Of a DNA stretch of 64,000 nt, positions 34,101 through 42,149 are shown piece after piece; position 1 is the stretch's first letter; the number at the start of each line of letters is the position of its first letter. The stretch lies in the NCBI GenBank assembly GCA_028289405.1, contig JANQPP010000079.1:1-64000 (forward strand), read 5' to 3'. A model generated the notes under the pieces. It was not told the origin of the DNA, ran no database searches, and saw nothing but the letters and a program-made list of their open reading frames with translations. Source of the stretch: Pirellulales bacterium (GTDB lineage Bacteria > Planctomycetota > Planctomycetia > Pirellulales > JANQPP01). A program made the position numbers and the translations under genes.

Positions 34101-34581
34101 CGTTGGGATCACTCCACTTCGCCGAGCTTTCCTCGGAAACCGTGTCCGTGGTTTCCCAGTGCAACGCCCGCAGAGAATCCGTTTCCGCGATCGTTTCCCG
34201 CACTCGATCCAAGACGTCGGAAGTCGTCATGGCGAGTTTGGGTTGGGCGTCCTCCACGATGGCCTCGATCCGGGAGACGGACCGGTTTCGGCGCGGCGGA
34301 TAAGCGGGCACGGCGACCGCCCCAGCGTACAGACAGCCAAAAAAGGCGGTAATGAAATCCAGTCCTGCCGGATAGAGCAGCAGCGCCCGTTCACCCGAAA
34401 AACCCTTCACTTGCAGCTCGGCGGCGATAGCGGAAGCCCGCTCGTCCAGTTCGCGATAAGTCAGTGGACGTTCGTCAGTTTCCCCATCCGCCAAGAAGAG
34501 AAAGGCCAAATCATCAGCCTGATGCCGAGCCCGATGCCGCACAAGGTCCACGAGATTCGGCGGCGCAAAAAAGGACCCCAT
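31156..34581 (-). CDS. Fusion: fatty acyl-AMP ligase, acyl carrier domain, alpha-oxoamine synthase
   Basis: 1141 residues in three parts. (1) About 10-600: an AMP-forming ligase with YTSGSTGTPKG (171-181), the fatty-acyl-AMP-ligase type stretch SGGPNFAYDLC, RTGDLGF and the C-terminal lysine of PKTSSGKIQR (about 550). (2) About 625-710: a carrier domain with ELGLDSLERM, Ser661 being the phosphopantetheine site. (3) About 730-1120: a PLP enzyme of the alpha-oxoamine synthase group (like BioF, Kbl, serine palmitoyltransferase) with FSNFNYVGM, YIDEAHSLG and the PLP lysine in GTLSKSLGA (970). Predicted work: activate a fatty acid, load it on its own carrier, then condense it with an amino acid to an amino ketone. 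Start 34581; a GTG at 34599 with GGGAG upstream is an alternative. No other lipid gene adjoins it. Confidence 0.9.
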   Translation of the reverse strand: MGSFFAPPNLVDLVRHRARHQADDLAFLFLADGETDERPLTYRELDERASAIAAELQVKGFSGERALLLYPAGLDFITAFFGCLYAGAVAVPAYPPRRNRSVSRIEAIVEDAQPKLAMTTSDVLDRVRETIAETDSLRALHWETTDTVSEESSAKWSDPNVEQETLAFLQYTSGSTGTPKGVMLSHGNLIHNSALISYAFEHTRSRSGVFWLPSYHDMGLIGGILQPLYVGRPNVLMSPMAFLQKPLRWLRAISRYRGSTSGGPNFAYDLCVEKITPEQRETLDLSCWKVAFNGAEPVRPETLDRFSAMFEPCGFRREAFYPCYGLAESTLIVSGGLVAEPPVTEILHAPSLEDHRAVATSAEDPHARGIVGCGKSMWDQRLEIVDPETQTPLLENSVGEIWVSSPSVATGYWNRPDESERTFRAKLKGSREMFLRTGDLGFIRNGELFVTGRLKDLIIVRGRNVYPQDVEWTVARSHADLRSDATACFAIDENGEEGIVIVQEVVRSRKSDFEPLFDAVRRAVGLEHELLPLAIVFVQAGSIPKTSSGKIQRHACRDGFVAGTLSEVARWIPLAHQPNVETAARQSAPLPKAVESPENTQPPQGQTLAVAPHRNGISAHAPLEDSRETREIVVEHVRRVAKERARGLTLETPIPELGLDSLERMEIVASLEDTFGGRFPEQVLHEMLTCRDVIAAVDRYLRPAQGECDAPGSSTDRALGAEAYHFEQFPEYLRFRRLVDQFAHLNVPSPFFPVHEGISGHTAHIDGTSLINFSNFNYVGMAGDPEVARAAKEAIDRYGTSAAASRLVSGEKPIHGELEQRIAEFLGTESALVFPSGHATNETTLGHLFGPGDLILHDGLAHNSMSQGAKLSGARVRPFAHNDWEYVDAYLAKNRGAFRRVGIALDAVYSMDGDIAALPGFLEVKKRHHAFLYIDEAHSLGVLGLHGRGISEHFGINPREVDFWMGTLSKSLGAAGGYIAGPANLVEYLKFTTPGFVFATALPPMCAAAANMALRLLEEEPQRVARLAENSRRFLSLARKQGLNTGLSHGTAVVPVIIGDSLGALQSSHRLRMAGFNVQPIMYPAVGENEARLRYFISSLHTTEQIEAAVNMTAEIVREIHPTAMTKSSPRKDSVPITPGT

Positions 34582-35275
34582 GATGTGGTTGTCATGCACG
34601 TTCAAAATACTCCCGCAGTCAACGATTCGCACCAGATTGAAATCTGGAGCCCCTGGTGATCGACCGGCTGCAGAGAGCCCCTTCTCTCGTGGAGATCCAA
34701 CCGGCGGTGGGGTGTTTTTAGGATTATAGCGGCTTTCTTTTGCTGGCGAAAACGTACCAGGGGCAGCCGACGGTCGCACGCACCCATCTCATGCCTATAT
34801 GACAATTCTCGTGCCCCTAAAAAAGGCAATCTTGGCGAAGAGGTTTCCCCAAGCCGCTTGCCCCGCTCAGGTCGCGCCCCGGCCTGAAGGACCGCGGAAT
34901 CGAGATCGAATGCAGCACTTGAGCGCAATCTGGGCCAAAGTTCATGTTGATTCATTTATGCGCGTCGCAACGTCTGGTGACGATCGCGAAATTATCAATA
35001 CAGAAGCCAATCAAAAGCGAAAGTCTGGCCAGGCCGATTCGGGACGTGCTACCAGTCTTCTTGTCGGCCCTCAAAAGGTGGTTTCTCGAATCTTGTCGGA
35101 ATGAGCCGTGAAAACGGCCGAACGCGTACGACAGGTGCAAGCAGACCCAAAACAGCGCGGGAGACTTTTTACGCCGATTCCCGTATCCGCCAACCCGCCA
35201 AAAACTGGGGCGACTTGTCTTACCGGCTTCCGATTTAAAAAGTCGTCAACATAGCTCGATCCACGCGTGAGAGTC
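34582..35275. other. Long intergenic region upstream of the fusion gene
   Basis: 694 nt without a supportable gene. Frames on both strands lack ribosome binding sites and families. A small hairpin GCCGT-GAAA-ACGGC lies around 35104-35117, and TGAGA-G-TCTCA overlaps the end of the GNAT gene. The region must hold the fusion gene's promoter, but no clear consensus was found. The unusual length leaves room for an undetected RNA or a regulator site. Confidence 0.4.
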
Positions 35276-35737
35276 TCAACCCGTGGAAAGCCGCATGATG
35301 CAGAAATCCTCGGCAAGTTGCTCGTGCGCCTGAGCGCCCAGCCGTTCGTAGAAGCCAGGGTTATCCGTGCCCAGATACAAGTTGTCGATTCCCATGGCGT
35401 CGGCTCGCCCCTTTAAGGCCCGCACAAGCTGGGACCCCACGCCTCGATTCCGACATTCCGGCAGCACGTACAACGCGGCGAGCCAAGGCCGCAAGTGCGG
35501 GCGGTTTTCATCATCGTTCTCGATGAGGTTCACCGTCCCCACCGGCTGGTCGCCGTCAAAAGCGAGCAACGAAAGCGGCACCTCCCGTGGATCGGTCGCC
35601 GTCCGCAACAGTCCCGCCAACGCTTCGGGAGTGAAAGCCTCCTTGTCCGCCCAAAACTCATCGTAGATCCATTGGGCCACGAGCGGGATGTGGTCCGGAT
35701 GCTGAAACAAATCAGCGATTTGGCAATCCGTGATCAT
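35276..35737 (-). CDS. GNAT-family N-acetyltransferase
   Basis: 153 residues, one GNAT domain. The acetyl-CoA binding signature is LYVLPECRNRGVGSQLV (Q/RxxGxG/A as RNRGVG), preceded by the VGTVNLIEND beta strand and followed by LYLGTDNPGFYERLGAQ, the usual C-terminal YxxLGF-like part. Acceptor unknown (amino group of a small molecule or protein). ATG 35737 is chosen; a TTG at 35776 in frame is less likely. It is 70 nt downstream of the EamA transporter gene on the same strand and could be its partner in resistance or export, which is only a guess. Confidence 0.88.
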   Translation of the reverse strand: MITDCQIADLFQHPDHIPLVAQWIYDEFWADKEAFTPEALAGLLRTATDPREVPLSLLAFDGDQPVGTVNLIENDDENRPHLRPWLAALYVLPECRNRGVGSQLVRALKGRADAMGIDNLYLGTDNPGFYERLGAQAHEQLAEDFCIMRLSTG

Positions 35738-35807
35738 GGAAGTGTGTTCCCTGGAATCAGGCTTGTAGTGAAACAAATGTCACAATCGAATTGTTCTTTT
35801 TGGGGCA

Positions 35808-36764
35808 TCAACCACCACCGCGTCTCGGCGTCCTCTGCCGACCAAGCCGCATGGTGACCAGCCCGCCCAGGATCAAGGCTCCGCCGAAAAGCTGAGCCGC
35901 CGTGGCCGATTCTCCTCGCGTCAGCCACGCCGCCACGATCGCGATCAGCGGAATCAAGTTCTGAATCACGGCCGCGTGGGCCGCGCCGGCATGCCGCACT
36001 CCCAGATTCCACATGGGCAGGGCCAGGCCGGTGGAAAACACTCCAGAGTAGATGATAATCCCCCAGAGTTCGAGCGAACGCAGCGCCGGCAGGCTGCTTT
36101 CGTATCGGCCCGCCGCGAACAGGACATGCAGGGGCAGGGCCAACGCGGCCGCCGCGGCGGAAAGCCTCACGGGTGATATTTTCGCGAGCAATGTGCGGCT
36201 GTAGACCGTACCGCCAGACCACATGAGCGCCGCTCCGAGGACGATGAAATTGCCCAGCAGATGTTCCCTGCCGGTCGCGAGATCGCTTCTCTGCAGCGCG
36301 ACGATGACCGTGCCGGCCAGTGCCACCGAGAGCCCCCACCAGGCTATTCGCCGCAATTTCTCACCTAAAAAGATACGGGCCAACAGCGCCGTCCACATGG
36401 GGACGGTGGCGATAATCAGTGCCGTGTTGCCGGACGTGGTTCGCGCAATCCCCAGGAGAAACAGCAACTGATACGCGGCGGAAACCATCACGGCGTAGAC
36501 CAGCAGTTGGGAGACGGAGATTCCACCTACGGATGTGCGACTTCGCCTCCGTTCCTGCCAGGCGAATAAGGCCAACACGGCGGCGGAGATGGCCAGCCGA
36601 ACCGCGTTGAACACGAAGATGTCGATCTGGTCGAGCCCGTTCTTCATGATGGGGATATTGATGCCCCAAATGAGCGCGACCCCTAGAAGGGATGCATCCG
36701 GCCAGTAGGTCGCGGCCAGGCCCTGCGGTTCGGTGACGGTATCGGTGGTAGCAGACGTGTTCAA
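35808..36764 (-). CDS. EamA/DMT-family transporter
   Basis: 318 residues with about ten hydrophobic helices in two EamA repeats (first around GVALIWGINIPIMKNGLDQIDIF, second around LGAALMWSGGTVYSRTLL). EamA proteins export metabolites such as amino acids across the inner membrane; specificity is not predictable. The start is TTG at 36764: GGAGA lies about 6 nt upstream, and no ATG exists before the first helix. The C-terminus is short and Arg-rich. It is upstream of the GNAT gene on the same strand. Confidence 0.9.
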   Translation of the reverse strand: MNTSATTDTVTEPQGLAATYWPDASLLGVALIWGINIPIMKNGLDQIDIFVFNAVRLAISAAVLALFAWQERRRSRTSVGGISVSQLLVYAVMVSAAYQLLFLLGIARTTSGNTALIIATVPMWTALLARIFLGEKLRRIAWWGLSVALAGTVIVALQRSDLATGREHLLGNFIVLGAALMWSGGTVYSRTLLAKISPVRLSAAAAALALPLHVLFAAGRYESSLPALRSLELWGIIIYSGVFSTGLALPMWNLGVRHAGAAHAAVIQNLIPLIAIVAAWLTRGESATAAQLFGGALILGGLVTMRLGRQRTPRRGGG

Positions 36765-36960
36765 AAGATCTCCAGAATCAAGGCCAACGATTCGTTGATT
36801 TGCGGCACAACTCCCGTTGCGGCTGCCGATGGTAACGTTCCGCGATGCCAGTCAGCAGAAGGCGAACGGTGGGGATGAAAGGTCTCACCGCTACTCGTTG
36901 TTTGAAGAGACACCGCGGGAACGAGAGGTTCGGCCAGTTCGCTTGCGCCGATGGAGAAGC

Positions 36961-37521
36961 CTATTTTTCGCGGCGCAACTCGCCCGTCATGAACGTGATC
37001 CATTCGCCATGCTCATCCTCCATCTCAGAGGTGGCAATGATCAAATCTGGCGTCTGGAACTCGTAGCTGTCCCGGTACTTGGCGAGCTTCCCCTCGGTCA
37101 GCAGGTTAGGACCTTCCGCCGAAAGCGTGAGCTTCTTGCCGGAATCGTCTACTGCGCCTTCGTAGTGCCACATGTGATTCATCCCTGAATCAATCCAGGT
37201 GCCCACATACTTTTCCTTCACGGGATCATAGCCAATCGTCTGAAGGCCATACACGGTGTTCCCCATCATGTGAACCTCCATCTCGTTCACGACCCACAGA
37301 CCGCCGAGCATGCGTGACTTCATGGAGCCGGTGCATTCCATCGCCGGTTGGTCCAATTGCATTTGGGCTTTGTTGAGCACAGTCCATTGACCGGTGAACT
37401 GTAGTAACCAGGCGTGTTCCTTTTGTAGTGGAGGAGTCGGGACAACCGGCGGTTCTTGGGCGGACGCGAAAGAAAACGAAGAAGTTACCGCCAGGACGGC
37501 GAAAAGAAGCGGGCGATTCAT
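36961..37521 (-). CDS. Secreted DUF1579 protein
   Basis: 186 residues. A signal peptide (LLFAVLAVTSSFSFASA) is followed by a DUF1579 domain, a beta-barrel of unknown function: EHAWLLQFTGQWTV, MKSRMLGGLWVVNEMEV, GLQTIGYDPVKEKYVGTWIDS and the C-terminal EMEDEHGEWITFM all match the family rhythm. Many planctomycetes have several copies. The ATG at 37521 has AAGG about 10 nt upstream. It is isolated by about 150-200 nt from both neighbours. Nothing indicates a ligand. Confidence 0.85.
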   Translation of the reverse strand: MNRPLLFAVLAVTSSFSFASAQEPPVVPTPPLQKEHAWLLQFTGQWTVLNKAQMQLDQPAMECTGSMKSRMLGGLWVVNEMEVHMMGNTVYGLQTIGYDPVKEKYVGTWIDSGMNHMWHYEGAVDDSGKKLTLSAEGPNLLTEGKLAKYRDSYEFQTPDLIIATSEMEDEHGEWITFMTGELRREK

Positions 37522-37672
37522 GGCATGGACCTTTCGTGAAACATCGGGTTAGACGGGGTATCGTTTGCGTTCATCGCAATTTGTCATTTATTCCCTAGGT
37601 TTGCACCGGCCCAGATAATCCGTCGGCAGGGCCATGCTACTTGGGCTTGGGCGTCGCGAACAGCCTCGCCCC

Positions 37673-39253
37673 TCAATCATGGACAGGGATCGATTCGAAA
37701 TGTCGCAACGCATCTTCGTACTCGTTCAAAGCTTCCCGCGGAAGGACTTCGCGGTGGCGGGCCAGTTCGTTCCGTACTCGCCGTGCCAGGTAATCGCGCT
37801 CCTCGCGACTCGGCCGCAACGGCTTTCCTTCGACGCGAAAATGAGCCGGGGCAGTGTGTGCGAAGCTGACGCGATTCCCTTCTCGTTTGGCGTAGGCTCG
37901 CACCGCCAGCCACGAGGTGCCCTCCAATCGGGCTGAAGTGGCGAAGTTCAGTACGAATTGCCCATGCTCACCGCGCTGCGCGTCCGTGTCGATCTGTTCC
38001 ACGATGTGGCCATTCACGATGATCTCCAGTGAATCTGGCTCCGTCGCCGATTCCAGTTTGCCGCGCACTCGGACTTCGTTTTCACCGGCATGCTCCGTGT
38101 CGACCGTGAGCAGGGGACCGGTCGTGACGAAACTGTTCCCGGCGAGCAGACCGTTGACCCATTTCTCGTACGTGAAATCGCCGTCGAGCTTCACATAGAC
38201 CCGACCGTAGCCGAACGGCACCGGATGAACGCCCGACGCGGTCCCCGCCGTGGGCTGCATGCGGAATCCACTATTCAGCAAGGCGTAATAGTTCTGAAAA
38301 CCGAAATCGATCCAACCCCGTTCAGTGAATTGGCCCTCGGACATCTCGACCAGCATATATGGCGCCACATATTCGGGATACCAGCCGGTGAAGTGGAAGC
38401 TGGTGCGCCACAGATGATTATTTGCCAATTCAAACAGCTCGACCTGCATTTGCGGTACGAGCATCATGGACCAGGGCCAATTGTGCTTGTCGAGTTCGAG
38501 GAAGGCTCCTTGGCTCCGTGCTTCCGCCGCGATCGGTCCCACCGGTGGAGCCGCCAATTGCAGAGGCGTGCGATGATTCAAAACGAAAACCGCGCCCAAT
38601 GTGTGCCGGCGGCCGCGCACGGTGAAGATTTCGTATTCGGTGTTGACCGGCCAAAACACGTGTGTGGGGTCGATCCGGACCAACTCGGGCGGCGGCACGC
38701 GTTGCGTATTTTTGTTCTGCTTGGCCGGCGTATGCTCCGAATCGGTGACCCACGCCGTGAGCGGAAAAGCGACGTTCAAGTCTTCGGCCAACTGCAACGT
38801 CGGCAGCTCCGCGACTTCGCGATGCACATGCGTCTCGCCGCTGTACCAACCTTGGCGGGCCATGTTCGCCCAGCGCTGTAGCCGGATCGTTTCCGAGTGT
38901 TTTCCGGCTAGGTCAAGGATGAATTCGCGCGATGCGGGAAAGTACTCTTTCCCTTTTTCCACCAGCAGCGTGTACTCGCCCTCGGGCAACTCCGCCTGAA
39001 ACGGGTCGGCCGAGACGGTGGTGTGAATCTCGAAGCTGGCGTCGCTCCGCTTCACGTCATACGGAATGGCCGTGCCCCCGGAGGACTGCACATGAAAATG
39101 CTTCCCGGCCGAATTGTAAAGATACACCCTGGCCGCGAGCGTCTCCCCAGAATCCGCATCGACTACACGGCCACGCAATGTCGCGGCGGTTAGCAGTTCG
39201 CAAGCCGTGACCACGCCGCAAAAGGTGATCCATGTCAACGTCCGGAGTTTCAT
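37673..39253 (-). CDS. CehA/McbA-like secreted metallo-hydrolase (PHP superfamily)
   Basis: 526 residues. The signal peptide is followed by a carboxypeptidase-regulatory-like beta domain (LRGRVVDADSGETLAARVYL) at about 25-110. A PHP-type domain beginning GWYSGETHVHREV (HxH metal site) follows, with later histidines in DKHNWPW. The C-terminal quarter is a beta-sandwich (SLEIIVNGHIVEQI) then charged helices. CehA and McbA hydrolyse carbaryl, but planctomycete homologues have unknown substrates. Some canonical metal ligands of the PHP set are hard to locate, so activity is not assured. ATG 39253 with AGGA 9 nt upstream is preferred over the longer frame. Confidence 0.78.
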   Translation of the reverse strand: MKLRTLTWITFCGVVTACELLTAATLRGRVVDADSGETLAARVYLYNSAGKHFHVQSSGGTAIPYDVKRSDASFEIHTTVSADPFQAELPEGEYTLLVEKGKEYFPASREFILDLAGKHSETIRLQRWANMARQGWYSGETHVHREVAELPTLQLAEDLNVAFPLTAWVTDSEHTPAKQNKNTQRVPPPELVRIDPTHVFWPVNTEYEIFTVRGRRHTLGAVFVLNHRTPLQLAAPPVGPIAAEARSQGAFLELDKHNWPWSMMLVPQMQVELFELANNHLWRTSFHFTGWYPEYVAPYMLVEMSEGQFTERGWIDFGFQNYYALLNSGFRMQPTAGTASGVHPVPFGYGRVYVKLDGDFTYEKWVNGLLAGNSFVTTGPLLTVDTEHAGENEVRVRGKLESATEPDSLEIIVNGHIVEQIDTDAQRGEHGQFVLNFATSARLEGTSWLAVRAYAKREGNRVSFAHTAPAHFRVEGKPLRPSREERDYLARRVRNELARHREVLPREALNEYEDALRHFESIPVHD

Positions 39254-39376
39254 TGGACTGTCCTGGAAAGTCGTCGTAATCAGCCGTGAGGCCGCATTAT
39301 GCCGGTCGGCTGCGCGTCGAGGCAACTCACTCGTCAACCGCGCGTCGTCGTGAGGACCATCTTTGAAATTTCCACG

Positions 39377-41065
39377 TCACTCTCGAGTGCTTGGCAGAAG
39401 CTCCAATCGCTGCAAGAATTCGCGGGCGACCTGGCGTTCCTGTTGGCGTTCCTGAGCCACTCGGCGGTTGAGCTGGCGGATGATGTTGTCGTCAATTTTT
39501 CCCGCCAGCGGGGCGAGCGCGTCGCGGATTTGCGGAAATCGCTCGAGGGCTGAACCGGCTACCAGCGGCGCCGCATGGTAACTCGGGAAATACTCCCGGT
39601 CGTCCTCCAGCACGAACAGGTCATAGGCTTCGATTTGCCAATCCGTGGCAAACCCGCTGCAAACCTCCGCCTGGCCCGAGCGCATGGCCTCGTACATCAG
39701 TTCCGGCGTCATCGTGGTGGGAAGGGGCAACTCCTCGAGCCCATACGTCTCCGCCAGCCCGGGCCATCCGTCGGGACGATCCAGAAACTCATCGGAGACC
39801 ACGATCTTCAGTCGCGGAGCGCGAGCCAGGTCACCAATGGTCCGCAGGTTGTATTCGCGGGCGGTGTCTTGGGAAACCGCGATGGCGTACGTGTTGTTGA
39901 GACCAAATTCGGGTAGCAACACCATGTCGAAATTTTGCCGCATCTCCTCTCGTACTAGCTTGGTAATGCTGGATTTGTCCTCCGGAATGTCGCGATTTAG
40001 AGCGTCCACGGCGGTCAGCAAGGTTCCCGTGTATTCCGGGTAGAGCTGCAAATCGCCCGACTTGAGCGAGAGATAAGCCAGGTTACTTCCCAGGCCATAG
40101 CGGGTTTGGCAGCGCAAGTCCGTGTGCGATTCGATCATCTGTCGCATGATTTCGGCGAGAATGACATTCTCCGTGAAATTCTTGCTGCCGATCACGAGGT
40201 CGGTGTCCGCGGACGCGGGCCGAAAGGTCTCCCAGGCCGCGAAACCGGCCAGGGCTAGCGACAATATTCCTCCACTGGCGAGCCCGATCTTCGGATTTTT
40301 TTCCGCCAACTTCGCGACCAGCCCCAACCCCCAGAAAGCCGCCAGAGTCAGCGCCAAAATGGGGAGCGCGCCAAGCAGGACGAGGCCATGGTCTCCGCGT
40401 GAGAGGCCCCGCGCGATGTAATCCCCCAAGCCGCCGGCGCCGGCCAGCGCGCACACGGTGATCACTCCCATGGCATACACTACGCCCGTGCGAATGCCTG
40501 CCAGCAACGTGGGCAAGGCCAAAGGAAGTTCCACGTTGTAGAGGATTTGCAGGTTCGTCATGCCCATGCCTCGGGCGGCATCCCGGATCGAGGGGGACAC
40601 TTGCACGATGCCGACATAGGTATTCATGACAACCGGCAGCAGACTATACAGCACGGTGGCGATGAGCGTCGGCGGCCGGCCAATTCCCACCAAGGGAATC
40701 AGCAAGCCCAACAGCGCCAAGCTGGGAATCGTCTGCACGACCGCCAACACGGATAGCGACGGCGTGGCAAAACGCCGCACACGGGTCAGCGCCACGCCGA
40801 GAGGAATGCCGATCAACAGGGCGATACCGACTCCTTGCGCGGCGAGGGACAGAAACTGCCCTGTTTGCGAGGCGAACGATGTCTGGTTCCGCTCCCAGGC
40901 TTCTTGCAGTTTTTGCGTGACGCTGACGGGAGGGACCTGTTGTCCCCACGCCGCGGTTGTGCAACAAGCGAGGACGACCAAGGCCCCCAACACACATCCA
41001 CCGAGGCGACGAGGATGAAGCTCCGCAAGTCGCTGCCTGAATTTGCCGCTAGCGGTATGGATCAT
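39377..41065 (-). CDS. Fused permease and substrate-binding protein of a quaternary-amine-type ABC importer
   Basis: 562 residues. A signal-like hydrophobic segment near residues 20-40 is followed by an OpuCB/ProW-type permease domain (EAA loop around RDAARGMGMTNLQILYNVELPLALPTLLAGIRTG). A last helix leads into an OpuCC/ProX-type binding domain (DLVIGSKNFTENVILAEIMRQM, LYPEYTGTLL, YAIAVSQDTA). Such fusions occur in osmoprotectant and EgtU-type (ergothioneine) importers. The ligand may be glycine betaine, choline or another trimethyl-ammonium compound. The ATG at 41065 overlaps the ATPase stop (ATGA), so the two genes are coupled. Confidence 0.9.
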   Translation of the reverse strand: MIHTASGKFRQRLAELHPRRLGGCVLGALVVLACCTTAAWGQQVPPVSVTQKLQEAWERNQTSFASQTGQFLSLAAQGVGIALLIGIPLGVALTRVRRFATPSLSVLAVVQTIPSLALLGLLIPLVGIGRPPTLIATVLYSLLPVVMNTYVGIVQVSPSIRDAARGMGMTNLQILYNVELPLALPTLLAGIRTGVVYAMGVITVCALAGAGGLGDYIARGLSRGDHGLVLLGALPILALTLAAFWGLGLVAKLAEKNPKIGLASGGILSLALAGFAAWETFRPASADTDLVIGSKNFTENVILAEIMRQMIESHTDLRCQTRYGLGSNLAYLSLKSGDLQLYPEYTGTLLTAVDALNRDIPEDKSSITKLVREEMRQNFDMVLLPEFGLNNTYAIAVSQDTAREYNLRTIGDLARAPRLKIVVSDEFLDRPDGWPGLAETYGLEELPLPTTMTPELMYEAMRSGQAEVCSGFATDWQIEAYDLFVLEDDREYFPSYHAAPLVAGSALERFPQIRDALAPLAGKIDDNIIRQLNRRVAQERQQERQVAREFLQRLELLPSTRE

Positions 41066-42039
41066 CCGATGCCGATTTCTTTCCTTAATACTTCTTGGAC
41101 TTCGCCCGCGCGGTAATAGCGATCTTCCGGGACACGGAGCCAGCCGGCGGAAGTCTGGCTCAGGCAAGTGCCGAGCACATTCCAGGTCACTTGGCTCGCG
41201 TCCACCTCCACGGCGGATCCGTCAATGTTGGCGACCGGCTTCAGGTCCGCGAGCAATGCTTCCAGCGGAACCGAATGCAACAACAGGCTGGCACGATGTG
41301 GCGCGAAGAAGTCGCGCACGAAGTTGCTGGCGGGACGCAACAGGAAGTCGGCAATCGGGCCGCTTTGAGCCACGGATCCTCGATCCATCAGAAAGATGCG
41401 GTCGGCGAGCTTGGCTGCTTCCTGCATATCGTGGGTGACCATTACCACGGTTTTGTGCAAGCGCCGCTGCAACCTTTGGAATTCCACATGCAGTTCTTCT
41501 CGAGTGATGGGGTCAAGGGCTCCAAACGGCTCGTCCATCAGCAGCAAGTCCGGATCGCCGGCCAGAGCCCTTGCCACGCCGACCCGCTGTTGCTGGCCTC
41601 CGGAAAGCTGTCCCGGCTTGCGAGGGCCGAAGGTCGTCGGTTTCAATCCCACCAATTCGAGGACTTCCTGCACGCGGCGCTGAATCGTGTCCCGTTTCCA
41701 GCCGAGCAGGCGCGGCACCGTGGCCACATTCTCCGCGACGGTCCAATGCGGAAACAGGCCCGCCTGCTGGATGACATAACCGATGGAGCGGCGGAGTGTT
41801 TCGGAGCTTTGCCGCCGAATTGGCGTTCCCCGCACGCGCACTTCGCCCGCGTCCGGTTCGACCAGGCGGTTGATCATCCGCAGCGTGGTCGTCTTGCCGC
41901 AACCGGAGGGCCCCAACAACACGGCGGTTCGGCCGCGCGGCACGCTCAGACTCACGCGGTTCACAACGTGCGAATGGCCCGGATAGGACTTCGTGACGTT
42001 TTCCAGTTCGACGATGGAGTGGCTTTCCTCGCCCGGCAA
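41062..42039 (-). CDS. ATP-binding protein of the quaternary-amine-type importer
   Basis: 325 residues. Walker A is GPSGCGKTT, the signature LSGGQQQRVGVARAL, Walker B DLLLMDEPFGALDP, and the switch region VVMVTHDMQEAAKLADR. The ProV/OpuCA assignment rests on the paired permease-binding fusion and the start EKLSKSYPG-like VTKSYPGHSHV. The last 60 residues form a short domain where CBS repeats occur in OpuCA; here no clear CBS pair is seen, so osmotic gating may differ. The start is TTG at 42039 with a perfect AGGAGG 6 nt upstream; no in-frame ATG precedes the nucleotide domain. Confidence 0.9.
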   Translation of the reverse strand: MPGEESHSIVELENVTKSYPGHSHVVNRVSLSVPRGRTAVLLGPSGCGKTTTLRMINRLVEPDAGEVRVRGTPIRRQSSETLRRSIGYVIQQAGLFPHWTVAENVATVPRLLGWKRDTIQRRVQEVLELVGLKPTTFGPRKPGQLSGGQQQRVGVARALAGDPDLLLMDEPFGALDPITREELHVEFQRLQRRLHKTVVMVTHDMQEAAKLADRIFLMDRGSVAQSGPIADFLLRPASNFVRDFFAPHRASLLLHSVPLEALLADLKPVANIDGSAVEVDASQVTWNVLGTCLSQTSAGWLRVPEDRYYRAGEVQEVLRKEIGIG

Positions 42040-42149
42040 ACCATTCCTCCTCGGGTTTGTGAGCTACGCAAGTTCGCGTGCGCGGCATGCCGTTTCGAAT
42101 TACATCTCAGGCTGATTGTAGCGGAAATCGTAGCCCGCGTGTCGCGTAT

